Positions 26,079 to 35,224 of a stretch of 50,576 nt of DNA are shown in pieces. Source of the stretch: Oscillospiraceae bacterium (GTDB lineage: Bacteria; Bacillota; Clostridia; Oscillospirales; Oscillospiraceae); NCBI GenBank assembly GCA_902778665.1, contig CACYYN010000025.1, positions 1 to 50,576 on the forward strand, read 5' to 3'. The position numbers and the translations under genes were made by a program. The number at the start of each line of letters is the position of its first letter. Positions within the stretch are counted from its first letter, which is position 1. The notes beneath the pieces were generated by a model that worked only from the letters and a program-made list of their open reading frames with translations, did not search any database and was not told the origin of the DNA.

Positions 26079-27200
26079 ATGAAAAAGAAATTGGCTTTTC
26101 TTCCGTTCGTTTTGCTCTTAACCTTGGTTGTGACTGCATGCGGGGTGAAAAAGGTTCCGGTTTCTTCAATTATCTCTGGAGAGATACGAAACCAGGCGGG
26201 CAGAAGTTTCGAAGTTTCTTATTCCGACGAGGAAACACGCGCAATGTCCAATTATATGATGGAAGGCCGGTTTCTGCACAACGGAAAGACGCTTTACGGA
26301 TCCCGGCATGATGAATCGGGGACGCCCTATCTCTGCCGGATGAAATTCACCGCCGGGGAAAAGGGAATGTACGTCCGTGAGACGAAGCCTCTCAAAAGCC
26401 ATACAGATGCGAAATATCTGAATTTGATCGGAGATTATCTCTATTATCTTCAGACGGATTGCCTGACAGGAGAAACAGCTATTGCCCGTGTTGTGGCAGC
26501 TGAAGGATCGGGTGCAGAGCCGGAGATCCTTTATGCGGGAGCGTGTGACTTCCTCAACGTCAGGGGTGGGAGACTTTATTTCACCGATGCCTCCAATCAT
26601 CTTCTGTCTATGGCATCAGACGGGTCAGACCTGCAGACAGTGCTTTCTGATAAAGAGATCTATTACCCGTGGTTCCTCTCAGACGATCTTCTCCTTTTTC
26701 AGGACGATGCGGACGGAGAGAGCCTTCACATGAGATATTTCCCTACGGGATTTGAGCTTCGAGTCGCCTCCGGGCGGGTCTGCTGCTTCGTAGTCAGAGA
26801 CTCTGAACTCTGGATTGCCCGTGCGGAAGATGCCGGAAGTGAAAGATGCAGGCTTTGCAGGCTGGATCTGAATACATTTCTGAGCGGATTTGATCCGACG
26901 GCTCGTCCGGATGTCTCTTTTCAATTCCGGACGGAAGAATCTGCGGAAGCCATCGGCCCGCTATTCTCCATTAACGGCAGCCATATCAATGCATCCAATT
27001 ATCGCATGGCCGATTTGGAGGATTGGCGCGCGCTCTCAGATGATGCCTGGCAGAATGGGTTCAAGGCTGCATGCCAGTATGTGTCTAAAGATTTTGAAAT
27101 CTTTTATGACTATAACGATGAGGGGCTGATCACCGATATGCTCTTTTACGAGCCAGCGGTCAAGCGATCCGGTTTTATCGAAATTTATCGGTATTCGTAA
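26079..27200 (+). CDS. Lipoprotein of unknown function, probable beta-propeller
   Basis: 373 residues from the ATG at 26079 (GGAGAACAGG upstream; the open frame extends 18 bp further to a TTG). Signal peptide KKKLAFLPFVLLLTLVVTAC with lipobox VTAC, so anchored outside the membrane by a diacylglyceryl cysteine. The body has repeating units such as YLNLIGDYLYYLQTD, FLNVRGGRLYFTDASNHLLS and WFLSDDLLLFQDDADGES, resembling the strand pattern of DUF5050-type bacterial propellers. It is 51 bp after the enolase-like gene, without a terminator between, so the two are probably cotranscribed. Confidence 0.75.
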   Translation: MKKKLAFLPFVLLLTLVVTACGVKKVPVSSIISGEIRNQAGRSFEVSYSDEETRAMSNYMMEGRFLHNGKTLYGSRHDESGTPYLCRMKFTAGEKGMYVRETKPLKSHTDAKYLNLIGDYLYYLQTDCLTGETAIARVVAAEGSGAEPEILYAGACDFLNVRGGRLYFTDASNHLLSMASDGSDLQTVLSDKEIYYPWFLSDDLLLFQDDADGESLHMRYFPTGFELRVASGRVCCFVVRDSELWIARAEDAGSERCRLCRLDLNTFLSGFDPTARPDVSFQFRTEESAEAIGPLFSINGSHINASNYRMADLEDWRALSDDAWQNGFKAACQYVSKDFEIFYDYNDEGLITDMLFYEPAVKRSGFIEIYRYS

Positions 27201-27266
27201 TAGGAAAAAGATATTCCATCCATATCAAAGCTGTTGACCGAGGGGAATTTTGGCGGGAATTTATTC

Positions 27267-27295
27267 TTTACACAGGCATTATCTTGTAGTATATT
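27267..27295 (+). promoter_or_regulatory. Promoter of the CofE-like gene
   Basis: TTTACA (27267-27272), 17-bp spacer, TATATT (27290-27295). Confidence 0.6.
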
Positions 27296-27341
27296 TTTAG
27301 AGTCGTTGTTTAACCAATTCTTTCTGTAAGGAGAAATGTCA

Positions 27342-28541
27342 ATGAGTCGTTTAGTAGGTACCGTTTCCCGTGGAATCCGTGCACCCATTATCCGTGAAGG
27401 AGATGACATTGCAAAAATTGTTACGGAATCTGTCTTAGCTGCGTCTGCAGATGAAGAATGGGGTTTCCGTATTCGCAACAGAGATGTCATTGCGATGACA
27501 GAAGCGATTGTGGCCCGTGCCCAGGGAAATTACGCCACGGTTGATGACATTGCTGCAGATGTAAAAGCAAAACTCGGAGGGGAGACGATAGGCGTTGTTT
27601 TCCCGATCCTCAGCCGGAACCGGTTTGCTATCTGCCTCCGTGGAATTGCTAAAGGAGCAAAAAAAATTGTCCTGATGCTTTCTTACCCGTCCGATGAGGT
27701 GGGCAACCATCTGGTCTCTCTGGATGAGGTGGAAAAAGCGGGAATTGACCCGTTTAAGGATGTTCTCTCTCTGGAAAAGTACAGGGAACTGTTTGGCTAT
27801 AAAGTTCACCGTTTCACAGGTGTAGATTATGTGGATTACTATGAAAAGCTGATCCATGATTCCGGCGCCGAGTGTGAAATCATCTTTGCCAACTCTCCGG
27901 CTGCAATACTGAACTATACAGACCATGTTCTCTGCTGTGATATCCATACCTGCCCGCATACAAAGAAGATTCTGAAAAACGCCGGCGCAGCTGTTGTGCT
28001 CGGACTGGATGAGATTCTGAACGCTCCGGTGAACGGCTCCGGATACAATGAAGACTTTGGCCTTCTTGGAACCAACAAAGCTACAGAGGATAAGGTGAAG
28101 CTCTTCCCGCGTGACAGCCAGCATATCGTTGATCAGATTCAGAAAAACATCCTGGAAGCGACCGGCAAACAGGTTGAAGTTATGGTTTACGGTGACGGTG
28201 CATTCAAAGATCCCGTCGGTGAGATCTGGGAATTTGCAGATCCTGTCGTAGCCCCATTCTATACAGCCGGGCTTGAGGGAACGCCGAACGAACTGAAAAT
28301 CAAGTACCTTGCCGATAATGATTTCTCCGGGCTGGAAGGGGAAGCACTCAAAGAAGCCATCAAGGGCGAAATTGAGAAGAAGGATGCCAACCTGGTGGGT
28401 AAGATGGCATCGGAAGGCACAACACCCCGTCGGCTTACCGATCTGATCGGATCTCTGTGTGATCTGACCTCCGGTTCCGGCGATAAGGGAACGCCGATTG
28501 TCTATATTCAGGGCTATTTTGACAACTACACAACCGAATAA
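27342..28541 (+). CDS. Coenzyme F420-0:L-glutamate ligase-like protein (CofE family)
   Basis: 399 residues. The N-terminus RLVGTVSRGIRAPIIREGDD and later ANSPAAILNYTDHVLCCDIH, NAPVNGSGYNEDFGLLG, MVYGDGAFKDPVGEIWEFAD and SEGTTPRRLTDLIGSLCDLT follow the clostridial branch of the F420 gamma-glutamyl ligase family, which is longer than archaeal CofE (about 250). AAGGAG (27328-27333) favours the ATG at 27342 over that at 27336. Clostridia with this gene mostly lack F420 synthesis, so the substrate is unknown; amide-bond formation with glutamate on another molecule is plausible. Monocistronic, with a promoter and a terminator of its own. Confidence 0.85.
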   Translation: MSRLVGTVSRGIRAPIIREGDDIAKIVTESVLAASADEEWGFRIRNRDVIAMTEAIVARAQGNYATVDDIAADVKAKLGGETIGVVFPILSRNRFAICLRGIAKGAKKIVLMLSYPSDEVGNHLVSLDEVEKAGIDPFKDVLSLEKYRELFGYKVHRFTGVDYVDYYEKLIHDSGAECEIIFANSPAAILNYTDHVLCCDIHTCPHTKKILKNAGAAVVLGLDEILNAPVNGSGYNEDFGLLGTNKATEDKVKLFPRDSQHIVDQIQKNILEATGKQVEVMVYGDGAFKDPVGEIWEFADPVVAPFYTAGLEGTPNELKIKYLADNDFSGLEGEALKEAIKGEIEKKDANLVGKMASEGTTPRRLTDLIGSLCDLTSGSGDKGTPIVYIQGYFDNYTTE

Positions 28542-28542
28542 A

Positions 28543-28595
28543 TAAAAAAAACAGCAGACAGATTGCTCTAGAGGCTCTGTCTGCTGTGTTTTTAT
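28543..28595. terminator. Bidirectional terminator between CofE-like and glycosyltransferase genes
   Basis: ACAGCAGACAGA (28551-28562) pairs perfectly with TCTGTCTGCTGT (28576-28587), with A and T runs on the two sides, serving both convergent genes. Confidence 0.9.
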
Positions 28596-30142
28596 TTTGG
28601 CGTCACGACAAGGAACTTCCCGTAACTGACGGCATTATATAGTTCATCGGGGAATCGCTGCATATCGTCAGCTGCAGCTACGTACACCGCATTCTCTGAC
28701 GGATCAGGATCAGAAGGTATATGAAATGTAAAGCGATCATGAAATGCTCCGCTCTGATAGTATTTGGCATCGATATCCAGATAAAACAGAGAAAGAATTT
28801 CACTCACATGGGAAAAACCTTTATATTGTGCGTCGGCAGAGATGTAGATTTTTTCTGCATCGCTGCCTTTTATTGAGGTTACGGCAGTTCCAAAATCCTG
28901 CATGAAATCCTCGGATGCCTGCCGGGCATAAGAAGTGAAATATGTGAAAGTAAAAATGCAGAAAACTGTGAGATAGGCAGCCGGAAGCAGAAAACGGAGA
29001 TAGCGGAGAATCCTGTTTTCGGAACAGATGTGAAAGACAGCATAGATGCCGGTTCCCGTGAAAATAATCAGAGGATAGAAGATCATGTTGATCCGGTTGA
29101 TATTTACATTTGCGGTGATTAATCCTTCCGCTACAGCTGTCAGAAACCAGATTATGGTCAGTGCGGCCCCTGTATTCTTTCGGGTATGCCTGAAGAGAAT
29201 GACCATTCCAGTCAGCATGAACGGAACGGAAAAAGGATATAGAGTCCCGAATCCTCGGATCTCATTCCAGGCAGGGCCTCTGTAAATCTGGAAAAGAATC
29301 TGGAAGAGAGCTTCGGCATTTCGCTGCAGCTGTGTCAAAGGCTCTTCGGAGAAAAACAGAATGTCACCGGAGCGCATCGAATAAGGAAAGTAAGGAATTG
29401 TGAAGAAAGGCGTTTCAATAGAGTTGAAGCCAAAGGCGTTGATGATCATGCAGGCAATAAACGGCCATGCCAGCAGAAAATACACCGCTGCCGCGAAACA
29501 TGCCTGCCGGAAAGTTATCAGCTTCCTGCGCAGAAGCATAATGCATGAGAAAAGCAGAATGATCGGGACGGTGTAGATGGAAATCCCGTAACAGTACATG
29601 CTCAGAGCGAAAAACACCATGGAAAGATACAGAGAAGTTTTTTTACCGTCGCTTCCTCGATTGAGTAAGCAGATCCCCGCCAATAGAAAATGGGGGAAAA
29701 GATTACAGTCGATTGCCCACCTGCTCTGTATAATATGCCATGGATTGATTGCTGTCAGAAGAAACACAACGAAAGCGAGACGCTCTCCAGCGCTGTCTTT
29801 CACAAACAGATACACTAGACCAAGTGAGGCAAGGCTTACCAGCAGCATGGGCAGTCTTGCTGAGAATACCGAAAGCCCCCAAATCCGAATTGCAGGCACC
29901 ATCAGATAACTCAGAAGTGCGCTCATCTGCCCGAAGCCCCATGCCGTCAGATGAACGGGATATTTCATGCCGAACCGGTCTGTTCCATAGTCGGCAAGGG
30001 CTTTCGCGTCCACGGCAGCCATGGCACCGTCCTGGTTCATGCCGCCGGGCACGACACCGAAACGGTATGTGCGAACGAGTATAGCCAGAAATATGGCAAA
30101 AAGAAACACAATTTTATAGATTTTTTTCTTGTCTATTTTCAT
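28592..30142 (-). CDS. Polytopic membrane glycosyltransferase (GT39/ArnT-like)
   Basis: 516 residues with about ten to eleven hydrophobic segments and a C-terminal extracytoplasmic domain of about 120 residues (from FTYFTSYARQASEDFMQDFG). The first loop GGMNQDGAMAAVDAKALADY carries the acidic residues typical of GT-C dolichyl/undecaprenyl-phosphate sugar transferases, and INPWHIIQSRWAIDCN fits the second conserved loop. It probably moves a lipid-linked sugar onto an acceptor outside the membrane. No ribosome binding site precedes the ATG; a TATAAT ends six bases before it, so a leaderless transcript is likely. Confidence 0.8.
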   Translation of the reverse strand: MKIDKKKIYKIVFLFAIFLAILVRTYRFGVVPGGMNQDGAMAAVDAKALADYGTDRFGMKYPVHLTAWGFGQMSALLSYLMVPAIRIWGLSVFSARLPMLLVSLASLGLVYLFVKDSAGERLAFVVFLLTAINPWHIIQSRWAIDCNLFPHFLLAGICLLNRGSDGKKTSLYLSMVFFALSMYCYGISIYTVPIILLFSCIMLLRRKLITFRQACFAAAVYFLLAWPFIACMIINAFGFNSIETPFFTIPYFPYSMRSGDILFFSEEPLTQLQRNAEALFQILFQIYRGPAWNEIRGFGTLYPFSVPFMLTGMVILFRHTRKNTGAALTIIWFLTAVAEGLITANVNINRINMIFYPLIIFTGTGIYAVFHICSENRILRYLRFLLPAAYLTVFCIFTFTYFTSYARQASEDFMQDFGTAVTSIKGSDAEKIYISADAQYKGFSHVSEILSLFYLDIDAKYYQSGAFHDRFTFHIPSDPDPSENAVYVAAADDMQRFPDELYNAVSYGKFLVVTPK

Positions 30143-30177
30143 ATTTCTATTATACTATGGGTACGCAAAATGAGCAA
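30129..30177. promoter_or_regulatory. Overlapping divergent promoters of glycosyltransferase and PfkB kinase genes
   Basis: Minus strand: TTGCTC (30177-30172), 17-bp spacer, TATAAT (30154-30149). Plus strand: TTGTCT (30129-30134), 16-bp spacer, TATACT (30151-30156). The -10 boxes overlap on opposite strands, so polymerase can occupy only one at a time. Confidence 0.6.
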
Positions 30178-30191
30178 GAGGGGGAGAGAAT

Positions 30192-31082
30192 ATGATTGAT
30201 GTTGTCTGCATCGGACAGGCAGTTCTTGACTGTATAACAAGGGGGAAGGAATCAAGCCCCTACAGGCCGAACGTATACCGGGCGGAATCGATCCGGCTCC
30301 ACACAGGGGGCGATGCCGTAAACGAGTCAATGGCACTTGCCGGAATGGGATTTCAAACGGCAATTGTCTGCGGCCTTGGATGGGATATTGCAGGGAATCT
30401 GATAGAGAATGAGCTCGCAAGAGCGGGCGTCAATACAGCCGGTATCCGGAGAATCGAGGGGATGGATACACCGATAGCAAATCTTCAGGTTGCTAAGGAC
30501 GGCAGCCGGATTTCCGTAAACTCAGGTGCCACCAGACTACCGGGCTACAGAATCCTGCCGGAGGAGATTCCGGAAGCGAGCATAGTCTCTTTCGCCAGCC
30601 TGTTTCGCCCGCCGCTGGAGGATTATTCAGCTCTGAGGGAACTGATCCTTGCTGCCAGGGAAAAGGGAGCTGTCATTTGCGCAGACACGAAACTTCCGTT
30701 AACAGATACAGTTCTGCTGGAGAATCTGAAAGAAGTTCTTCCACTGATTGATTATATCTTCCCCAACGAGAAGGAAGCTGCTTATTATTCCCAAAAGGAG
30801 ACATTTCCCGAGATGGCAGCTGAATTTCGGCGACTCGGTATCAGAAATGTGATTATTAAAACCGGTGCCGAGGGCTGCTTTGTCAGTGGACAGAAGGGAG
30901 AATTCTGCCTGCCGGCAGTTCCGGTTTCCGACGTGGTGGATACCACTGGAGCGGGAGATAACTTTGTGGCAGGGTTCCTTTCCGGTATTCTGAGAAGCTG
31001 CTCTCTGAAAGATTGTGCATCGCTTGGCCTGGAACAGGCAGCCCGATCCATCACACACACGGGCGGGGGAACCACACTGTAA
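30192..31082 (+). CDS. PfkB-family carbohydrate kinase
   Basis: 296 residues, ribokinase fold. N-terminal VCIGQAVLDCI and the GGDAVNESMALAGMG substrate loop, then the C-terminal signature DTTGAGDNFVAGFLSG with the catalytic Asp. GAGGGGGAG precedes the ATG. It phosphorylates a sugar or nucleoside; the exact one cannot be read. No sugar transporter or isomerase is adjacent, so there is no context help. Confidence 0.9.
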   Translation: MIDVVCIGQAVLDCITRGKESSPYRPNVYRAESIRLHTGGDAVNESMALAGMGFQTAIVCGLGWDIAGNLIENELARAGVNTAGIRRIEGMDTPIANLQVAKDGSRISVNSGATRLPGYRILPEEIPEASIVSFASLFRPPLEDYSALRELILAAREKGAVICADTKLPLTDTVLLENLKEVLPLIDYIFPNEKEAAYYSQKETFPEMAAEFRRLGIRNVIIKTGAEGCFVSGQKGEFCLPAVPVSDVVDTTGAGDNFVAGFLSGILRSCSLKDCASLGLEQAARSITHTGGGTTL

Positions 31083-31095
31083 TAATTATTACCAA

Positions 31096-31127
31096 GAAAA
31101 ACGGAGCGTAAAACACGCTCCGTTTTT
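31096..31127. terminator. Bidirectional terminator after the PfkB kinase
   Basis: ACGGAGCGT (31101-31109) and ACGCTCCGT (31114-31122), flanked by AAAA and TTTTT, between convergent genes. Confidence 0.9.
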
Positions 31128-31152
31128 AAACTATGGAATAATCCTTGCTCTG

Positions 31153-34100
31153 TCAGGGCCTATGCCACACTGCGTATAATGTGACAGTTTCACCGTTTGT
31201 AATGGTGTGCCCCAGTGTAGTGTCTGAGATTCTTGTTCTGTTGAGGAATGTCGGTTCGGATGCATTCGGATCTGTACTCCAGCCCAGAAAAACATAGCCT
31301 GAGAGACGGTAACTGCAGCTGGTCAGAGCATAGGTCCTGCCGAAGAGCCTGTTGGTAAGCGGCCTCATGGTTCCGGTCACATTCCCACGTCCTTGGGCAT
31401 TCCCGTCAAAAATGATATCATATTTGCACTGTGACCATTTTGCGTACACGGTGATGGCTCCGCTGCTGTCCAGATTTTCATTGATGGTGATAACAGGCGT
31501 GCGGAAGGAAGACTCTTTATACCACCCTTCAAACACATAGCCTTCACGGGTAAGCCCCTGCAGCACAATTGACTGTCGTACGCTATAGCTTGTAGGATTC
31601 GGGTTGATGTCGGAAGCTTTGACGTTCCGATAAGTAATCCGGTAGGTTACCTCTGTCCACTGGGCGTAGAGGGTGATTACTGCACCGTTCTCCGAGGCGA
31701 GAGAGGTGACACGAGAACGGTTAACATAACCTGTGCCTGAACCATCCGGTGCGGTGTTCCATCCGGCAAAGGTGTATCCGGTGCGTTTGAAGGTGTTGTT
31801 TTTGAGGGAATAGCTTCTGCCGACAATGCACCCCTCCAGAGAATCCATCGTTCCGTACCCGCCGTTCGGCTCAAACCGGACGGAATAAGTGTAAGGTGAC
31901 CATTTCGCATAGAGTGTCAGATTTCCGGAAGTTCCGTGTTCAATTGAAGTTACGGCATTGGCGAAGTGGGAATCGGTGTACCAACCGAGAAAGACATATC
32001 CGGAGCGGCTGAGCCCCGAAAGACTCTGTGTTGCATCCTCTGCAGTATATTCGGAAGGGTTCGTGTTTCCGTCTGTATCCAGCACATTCCTGTAGGTGAT
32101 TTTATACTGGACCGGTGCCCACTGGGCGTAAAGCGTCAGTACAGCACCATTCTCAGATGCAAAGTTGGCCTGACGTGCTCTGTTGCTGTAAGCGGTTCCT
32201 GATCCGTCCGGCATGGTGTTCCAGCCGCTGAAGATGTATCCTGCCCGACGGAAGGAATTGGAGGTGAGTGTTACGCTGTTTCCTACAACCCGGTTTTCCA
32301 TAGCCCGCATGTTGCCCGAGGTTGCTCCGTTTCCGTCAAATACGATGCTGTACTGATGAGCAGTCCATACAGCATAAAGAGTGACCGTTGCTCCGTTGGT
32401 AACAGAGAGGTTGGAGATAGCGGCACCGTCTTCATATAGTGCTCTTCCACGGGCGGATGTTGCCCAACCTGTGAAGGAATAGCCTTCTCTTGTAAACGTG
32501 CAGGTGGGTAGAGTATAGGTTGCACCGTAGTTACACATACTCCCTGCCATTTCTCCATTGCCTCCGTTGCTGTCAAAGGACAGAAGATAGGCATTTGTTG
32601 CCCAGATTGCATAGAGTGTGACGGTGCCGTCGGCATCTGCTGTCAGATTGCTGACGCTCTGCCTGTCTGTAAATTCAGCAGAAGAAGCTGACGGGCTGGT
32701 TGCCCATCCGATAAAGGCGCTTCCGTCCCGACGGAAACCATTGGCAGTCAGAGCAGCAGTTCTGTCATAGGTCATCGCCTGTGTCCGCTGATTGCCGGAA
32801 GCCCCGTTAGGGTCAAATACAACCGTATAGGTGTTGGCCTTCCATTTGGCGTAGAGAGTGAGATCACCTGTGGTTTCGGATGTGATCTTTGAAACCGCAG
32901 CGCCGGAAAGGGAAGAGGATGTATACCATCCGCCAAAGGTGTACCCGGCTCTGGCAGGGTCTGCCAGCAAGGTTTCAATACCTGCTGTGTAGGATGAGGG
33001 ATTTGATGTTGCGTTGGTTCCGCCGTTGCATTCATAATGAACACTGAAGCTGAGTGCATCCCCGCATCTCGTACACACGCCGTTTGCAAAGTCATGTCCG
33101 AGAGCACTGACAACAAGCTCTTCTGCAGAAACAGGATTGACGTGCTCTTCTGTGAGAAAGATCTTGCCGCATTCATCGCATATCCAATGGGCCAGAGTGC
33201 CTGCTTCTGTGCAGGTTGCCTCAACCGCCTCATGGAAGGTAAGGGCAGTGTGTTTTTCTTCTTCGGAAGCTGAAGAGCTGCCGGAGTAATCATTATCCGG
33301 AACAGGATAGGAGGAACTGAAAGAAGCGTTGCTGAATTTATCCCCTTTTGAGGAATAGCCGCTTTGCTTGTGATTCTGCAGCCACCAGGTGTTTCCTCTT
33401 AAAAAGTAAAGATAAGAGGATCTCCCGGCATCCCAGGTCGCATCCAGATGGTAATACTTATTTCCTACCTGGGCAATATTCCAGGCGTGCATCATTGCCT
33501 TGCTGTCAATCACGCGTGCACGCAGGCCGGCCTCCAGGCACAGACGGTAAAAAGCAACAGAGTATCCCTGGCATACCGCTTTTTTCTGAACAAGGGCGGC
33601 ATACCCGGAATATTTTAGAGTATAGGAACCATCATTTGCATGAGCATCGTCATAGGTGACATTGGAGCAGAGGTAATCGTAAATCGCTTTGATTTTCTGA
33701 TACTCTGTTTTCCCGGAAAGATTGAGCTTGCTGAGAACTGCATTCACAGCGTTTGTCATTTCAGCTTCCTGAGTTGCTGTGGTATAATAGAGGGGGGCAA
33801 AATTGAAAAGATAGGAATACTGACCGGAGCCGTCCAGTTGGACCGGACCTGCGCCTGTGGCATTGTATCCTCCAAATTCATAGAGAAGGTAATCTCCCTC
33901 TGTAGGGACGCCGGTATGAGTAACCGCAGATGCATAGATATTGGAACACACCGTATTCCAATCGAGCTTTTCGGAAGACTGATAAAAGATCTTGATTTCT
34001 GCAGTTCTGGAAATCATGGCGGATTTCAGGGCACTGCCGGCGGACGAGGTATCCTTGTAAAAGGTATCGGCCGAAGAGAAGATAGAATTTGGAGCAGCCT

Positions 34101-34968
34101 GGAAGGTTACGGAATAGCCTGCCTGATTTCCGGTGTTCGCTTCCACATAGTCAGCAATTGTGTCTCCGAGTTGCTGAAGAAGATCAGCACACGCTTCCGG
34201 TGTCGTGGAGGCACCAGGGATATCTGCAGCATCCACAACTGCAGAGTAAATGGGATTGACCATCGTTACAGAGTGTACTTCCATATCGACAATCTGATCT
34301 GCTATGGGATCTGTTGCAGTCAGTACAATATCGAAATTCTGCTCCGGCTTATCCCATTCCACCCCAAAAAGGGTGTAATCTATGGATTTAAAATGGCCGC
34401 TTGCATCCTCAAAGCGGTATGCATAGATGCCGGGGGAGAGATAATAGATGTCGTAAAAGGGCTTCAGAGAAACCGGATCGATGTAAGGATCTATGAGTTG
34501 CCAGTTCTCGTTGTAAACCTGAAGTCCGGATAGATTCTCCGGCTGCGTGCCCAAAAACTGGACCTTTACAACAGAATATACGGTAACACCGTCAGCTTCC
34601 ATCAATATCTCGGCAGAAGGGAGGGTGGCCGCAGCAGAGTCCACTGTCGGAGCAGGAGCGGGAGCAGATACAGATTCGGAATCCGGTGCAGAAGGCGGCT
34701 CGGGATTTGACGCATCTTTCGGTCCTGGTGTTGGGTCGGCAGTCGGCAGAGGCGTTGTCTCAACGGGTGATTCCTGCACATGATCGGAAGAAGGTTCCGA
34801 ATAAGATTCAGAAGCCTGATCACCGGAGAGTTGAATGGAACCGGGCTGCAGCATATTATCGGATGTGTTGCCTGTTCCGTCACTGGTTACAGCCAAAGCA
34901 GGAACCTGCAAAAAAGAAAAGCATAATACAAAAATCAGAAACAGTGAAAGCCATTTCTTGCAAAACAT
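31153..34968 (-). CDS. Large secreted protein: transglutaminase-like domain plus eight Listeria-Bacteroides-type repeats
   Basis: 1271 residues from the ATG at 34968, set by GGAGGT eight bases upstream; an in-frame ATG at 35034 would put 22 residues before the signal peptide. Signal peptide MFCKKWLSLFLIFVLCFSFL with cleavage near ALAV. A Pro/Ser/Thr-rich linker follows. The transglutaminase-like domain has the triad Cys466 (KAVCQGYS), His494 (MMHAWN) and Asp509 (YHLDATWD). A small CDECG/CTRCGD segment follows, then eight repeats of about 70-80 residues with the pattern Y-x-GY-x-F-x-GW and ending LYAKW or LYAQW (flg_new/InlB B-repeat type). There is no LPxTG sorting motif. It is probably a secreted or wall-associated protein acting on peptides or envelope. 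Confidence 0.88.
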   Translation of the reverse strand: MFCKKWLSLFLIFVLCFSFLQVPALAVTSDGTGNTSDNMLQPGSIQLSGDQASESYSEPSSDHVQESPVETTPLPTADPTPGPKDASNPEPPSAPDSESVSAPAPAPTVDSAAATLPSAEILMEADGVTVYSVVKVQFLGTQPENLSGLQVYNENWQLIDPYIDPVSLKPFYDIYYLSPGIYAYRFEDASGHFKSIDYTLFGVEWDKPEQNFDIVLTATDPIADQIVDMEVHSVTMVNPIYSAVVDAADIPGASTTPEACADLLQQLGDTIADYVEANTGNQAGYSVTFQAAPNSIFSSADTFYKDTSSAGSALKSAMISRTAEIKIFYQSSEKLDWNTVCSNIYASAVTHTGVPTEGDYLLYEFGGYNATGAGPVQLDGSGQYSYLFNFAPLYYTTATQEAEMTNAVNAVLSKLNLSGKTEYQKIKAIYDYLCSNVTYDDAHANDGSYTLKYSGYAALVQKKAVCQGYSVAFYRLCLEAGLRARVIDSKAMMHAWNIAQVGNKYYHLDATWDAGRSSYLYFLRGNTWWLQNHKQSGYSSKGDKFSNASFSSSYPVPDNDYSGSSSASEEEKHTALTFHEAVEATCTEAGTLAHWICDECGKIFLTEEHVNPVSAEELVVSALGHDFANGVCTRCGDALSFSVHYECNGGTNATSNPSSYTAGIETLLADPARAGYTFGGWYTSSSLSGAAVSKITSETTGDLTLYAKWKANTYTVVFDPNGASGNQRTQAMTYDRTAALTANGFRRDGSAFIGWATSPSASSAEFTDRQSVSNLTADADGTVTLYAIWATNAYLLSFDSNGGNGEMAGSMCNYGATYTLPTCTFTREGYSFTGWATSARGRALYEDGAAISNLSVTNGATVTLYAVWTAHQYSIVFDGNGATSGNMRAMENRVVGNSVTLTSNSFRRAGYIFSGWNTMPDGSGTAYSNRARQANFASENGAVLTLYAQWAPVQYKITYRNVLDTDGNTNPSEYTAEDATQSLSGLSRSGYVFLGWYTDSHFANAVTSIEHGTSGNLTLYAKWSPYTYSVRFEPNGGYGTMDSLEGCIVGRSYSLKNNTFKRTGYTFAGWNTAPDGSGTGYVNRSRVTSLASENGAVITLYAQWTEVTYRITYRNVKASDINPNPTSYSVRQSIVLQGLTREGYVFEGWYKESSFRTPVITINENLDSSGAITVYAKWSQCKYDIIFDGNAQGRGNVTGTMRPLTNRLFGRTYALTSCSYRLSGYVFLGWSTDPNASEPTFLNRTRISDTTLGHTITNGETVTLYAVWHRP

Positions 34969-35041
34969 CTCTGGATACCTCCGGGACTGAATGACTGGTG
35001 CAAGATCAGTTTCAGGCAGTGAGCCTATTTTCATATCGCAT

Positions 35042-35070
35042 ACTATACACTATTTGTCATATTTTTGCAA
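35042..35070 (-). promoter_or_regulatory. Promoter of the transglutaminase-like gene
   Basis: Minus-strand TTGCAA (35070-35065), 17-bp spacer, TATAGT (35047-35042), giving a leader of about 65 nt to the ATG at 34968. Confidence 0.65.
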
Positions 35071-35134
35071 TAAAATTTTACTAATTAGGAAATGTGTTTA
35101 CAAAATAAAAACAGAAACGATATGCAGAACCAAA

Positions 35135-35180
35135 TAATCCCCGGGAGGGGGTTCCGAAAATCACGAATTCGTGATATGAT
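35135..35180 (+). promoter_or_regulatory. csoR promoter with perfect palindrome in the spacer and a C/G-tract dyad upstream
   Basis: -35 TTCCGA (35152-35157), 17-bp spacer, -10 TATGAT (35175-35180). The spacer holds the perfect 16-bp palindrome ATCACGAATTCGTGAT (35160-35175). Upstream is TAATCCCCGGGAGGGGGTT (35135-35153), a C-tract/G-tract element flanked by A/T like operators of the CsoR/RcnR family. Either could be the self-repression site. Confidence 0.55.
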
Positions 35181-35224
35181 AAAATACACATACAGGTATT
35201 GATTCAAGGAAAGGCTGATTGAAT

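Noticed and set aside
31153-33020. CRISPR-like or transposon-like repeats in the 3' half of the secreted protein gene
   Set aside because: The repetition is at protein level (B-repeats of 70-80 residues) with diverged DNA; there are no regular spacers.
33640-34533. 297-codon plus-strand frame inside the transglutaminase-like gene
   Set aside because: Shadow of the secreted protein gene; no promoter or ribosome binding site and no recognisable motif.
34969-35034. N-terminal extension of the transglutaminase-like protein from the ATG at 35034
   Set aside because: It would place 22 residues before a clean signal peptide, and the ATG at 34968 has a strong GGAGGT at ideal spacing.
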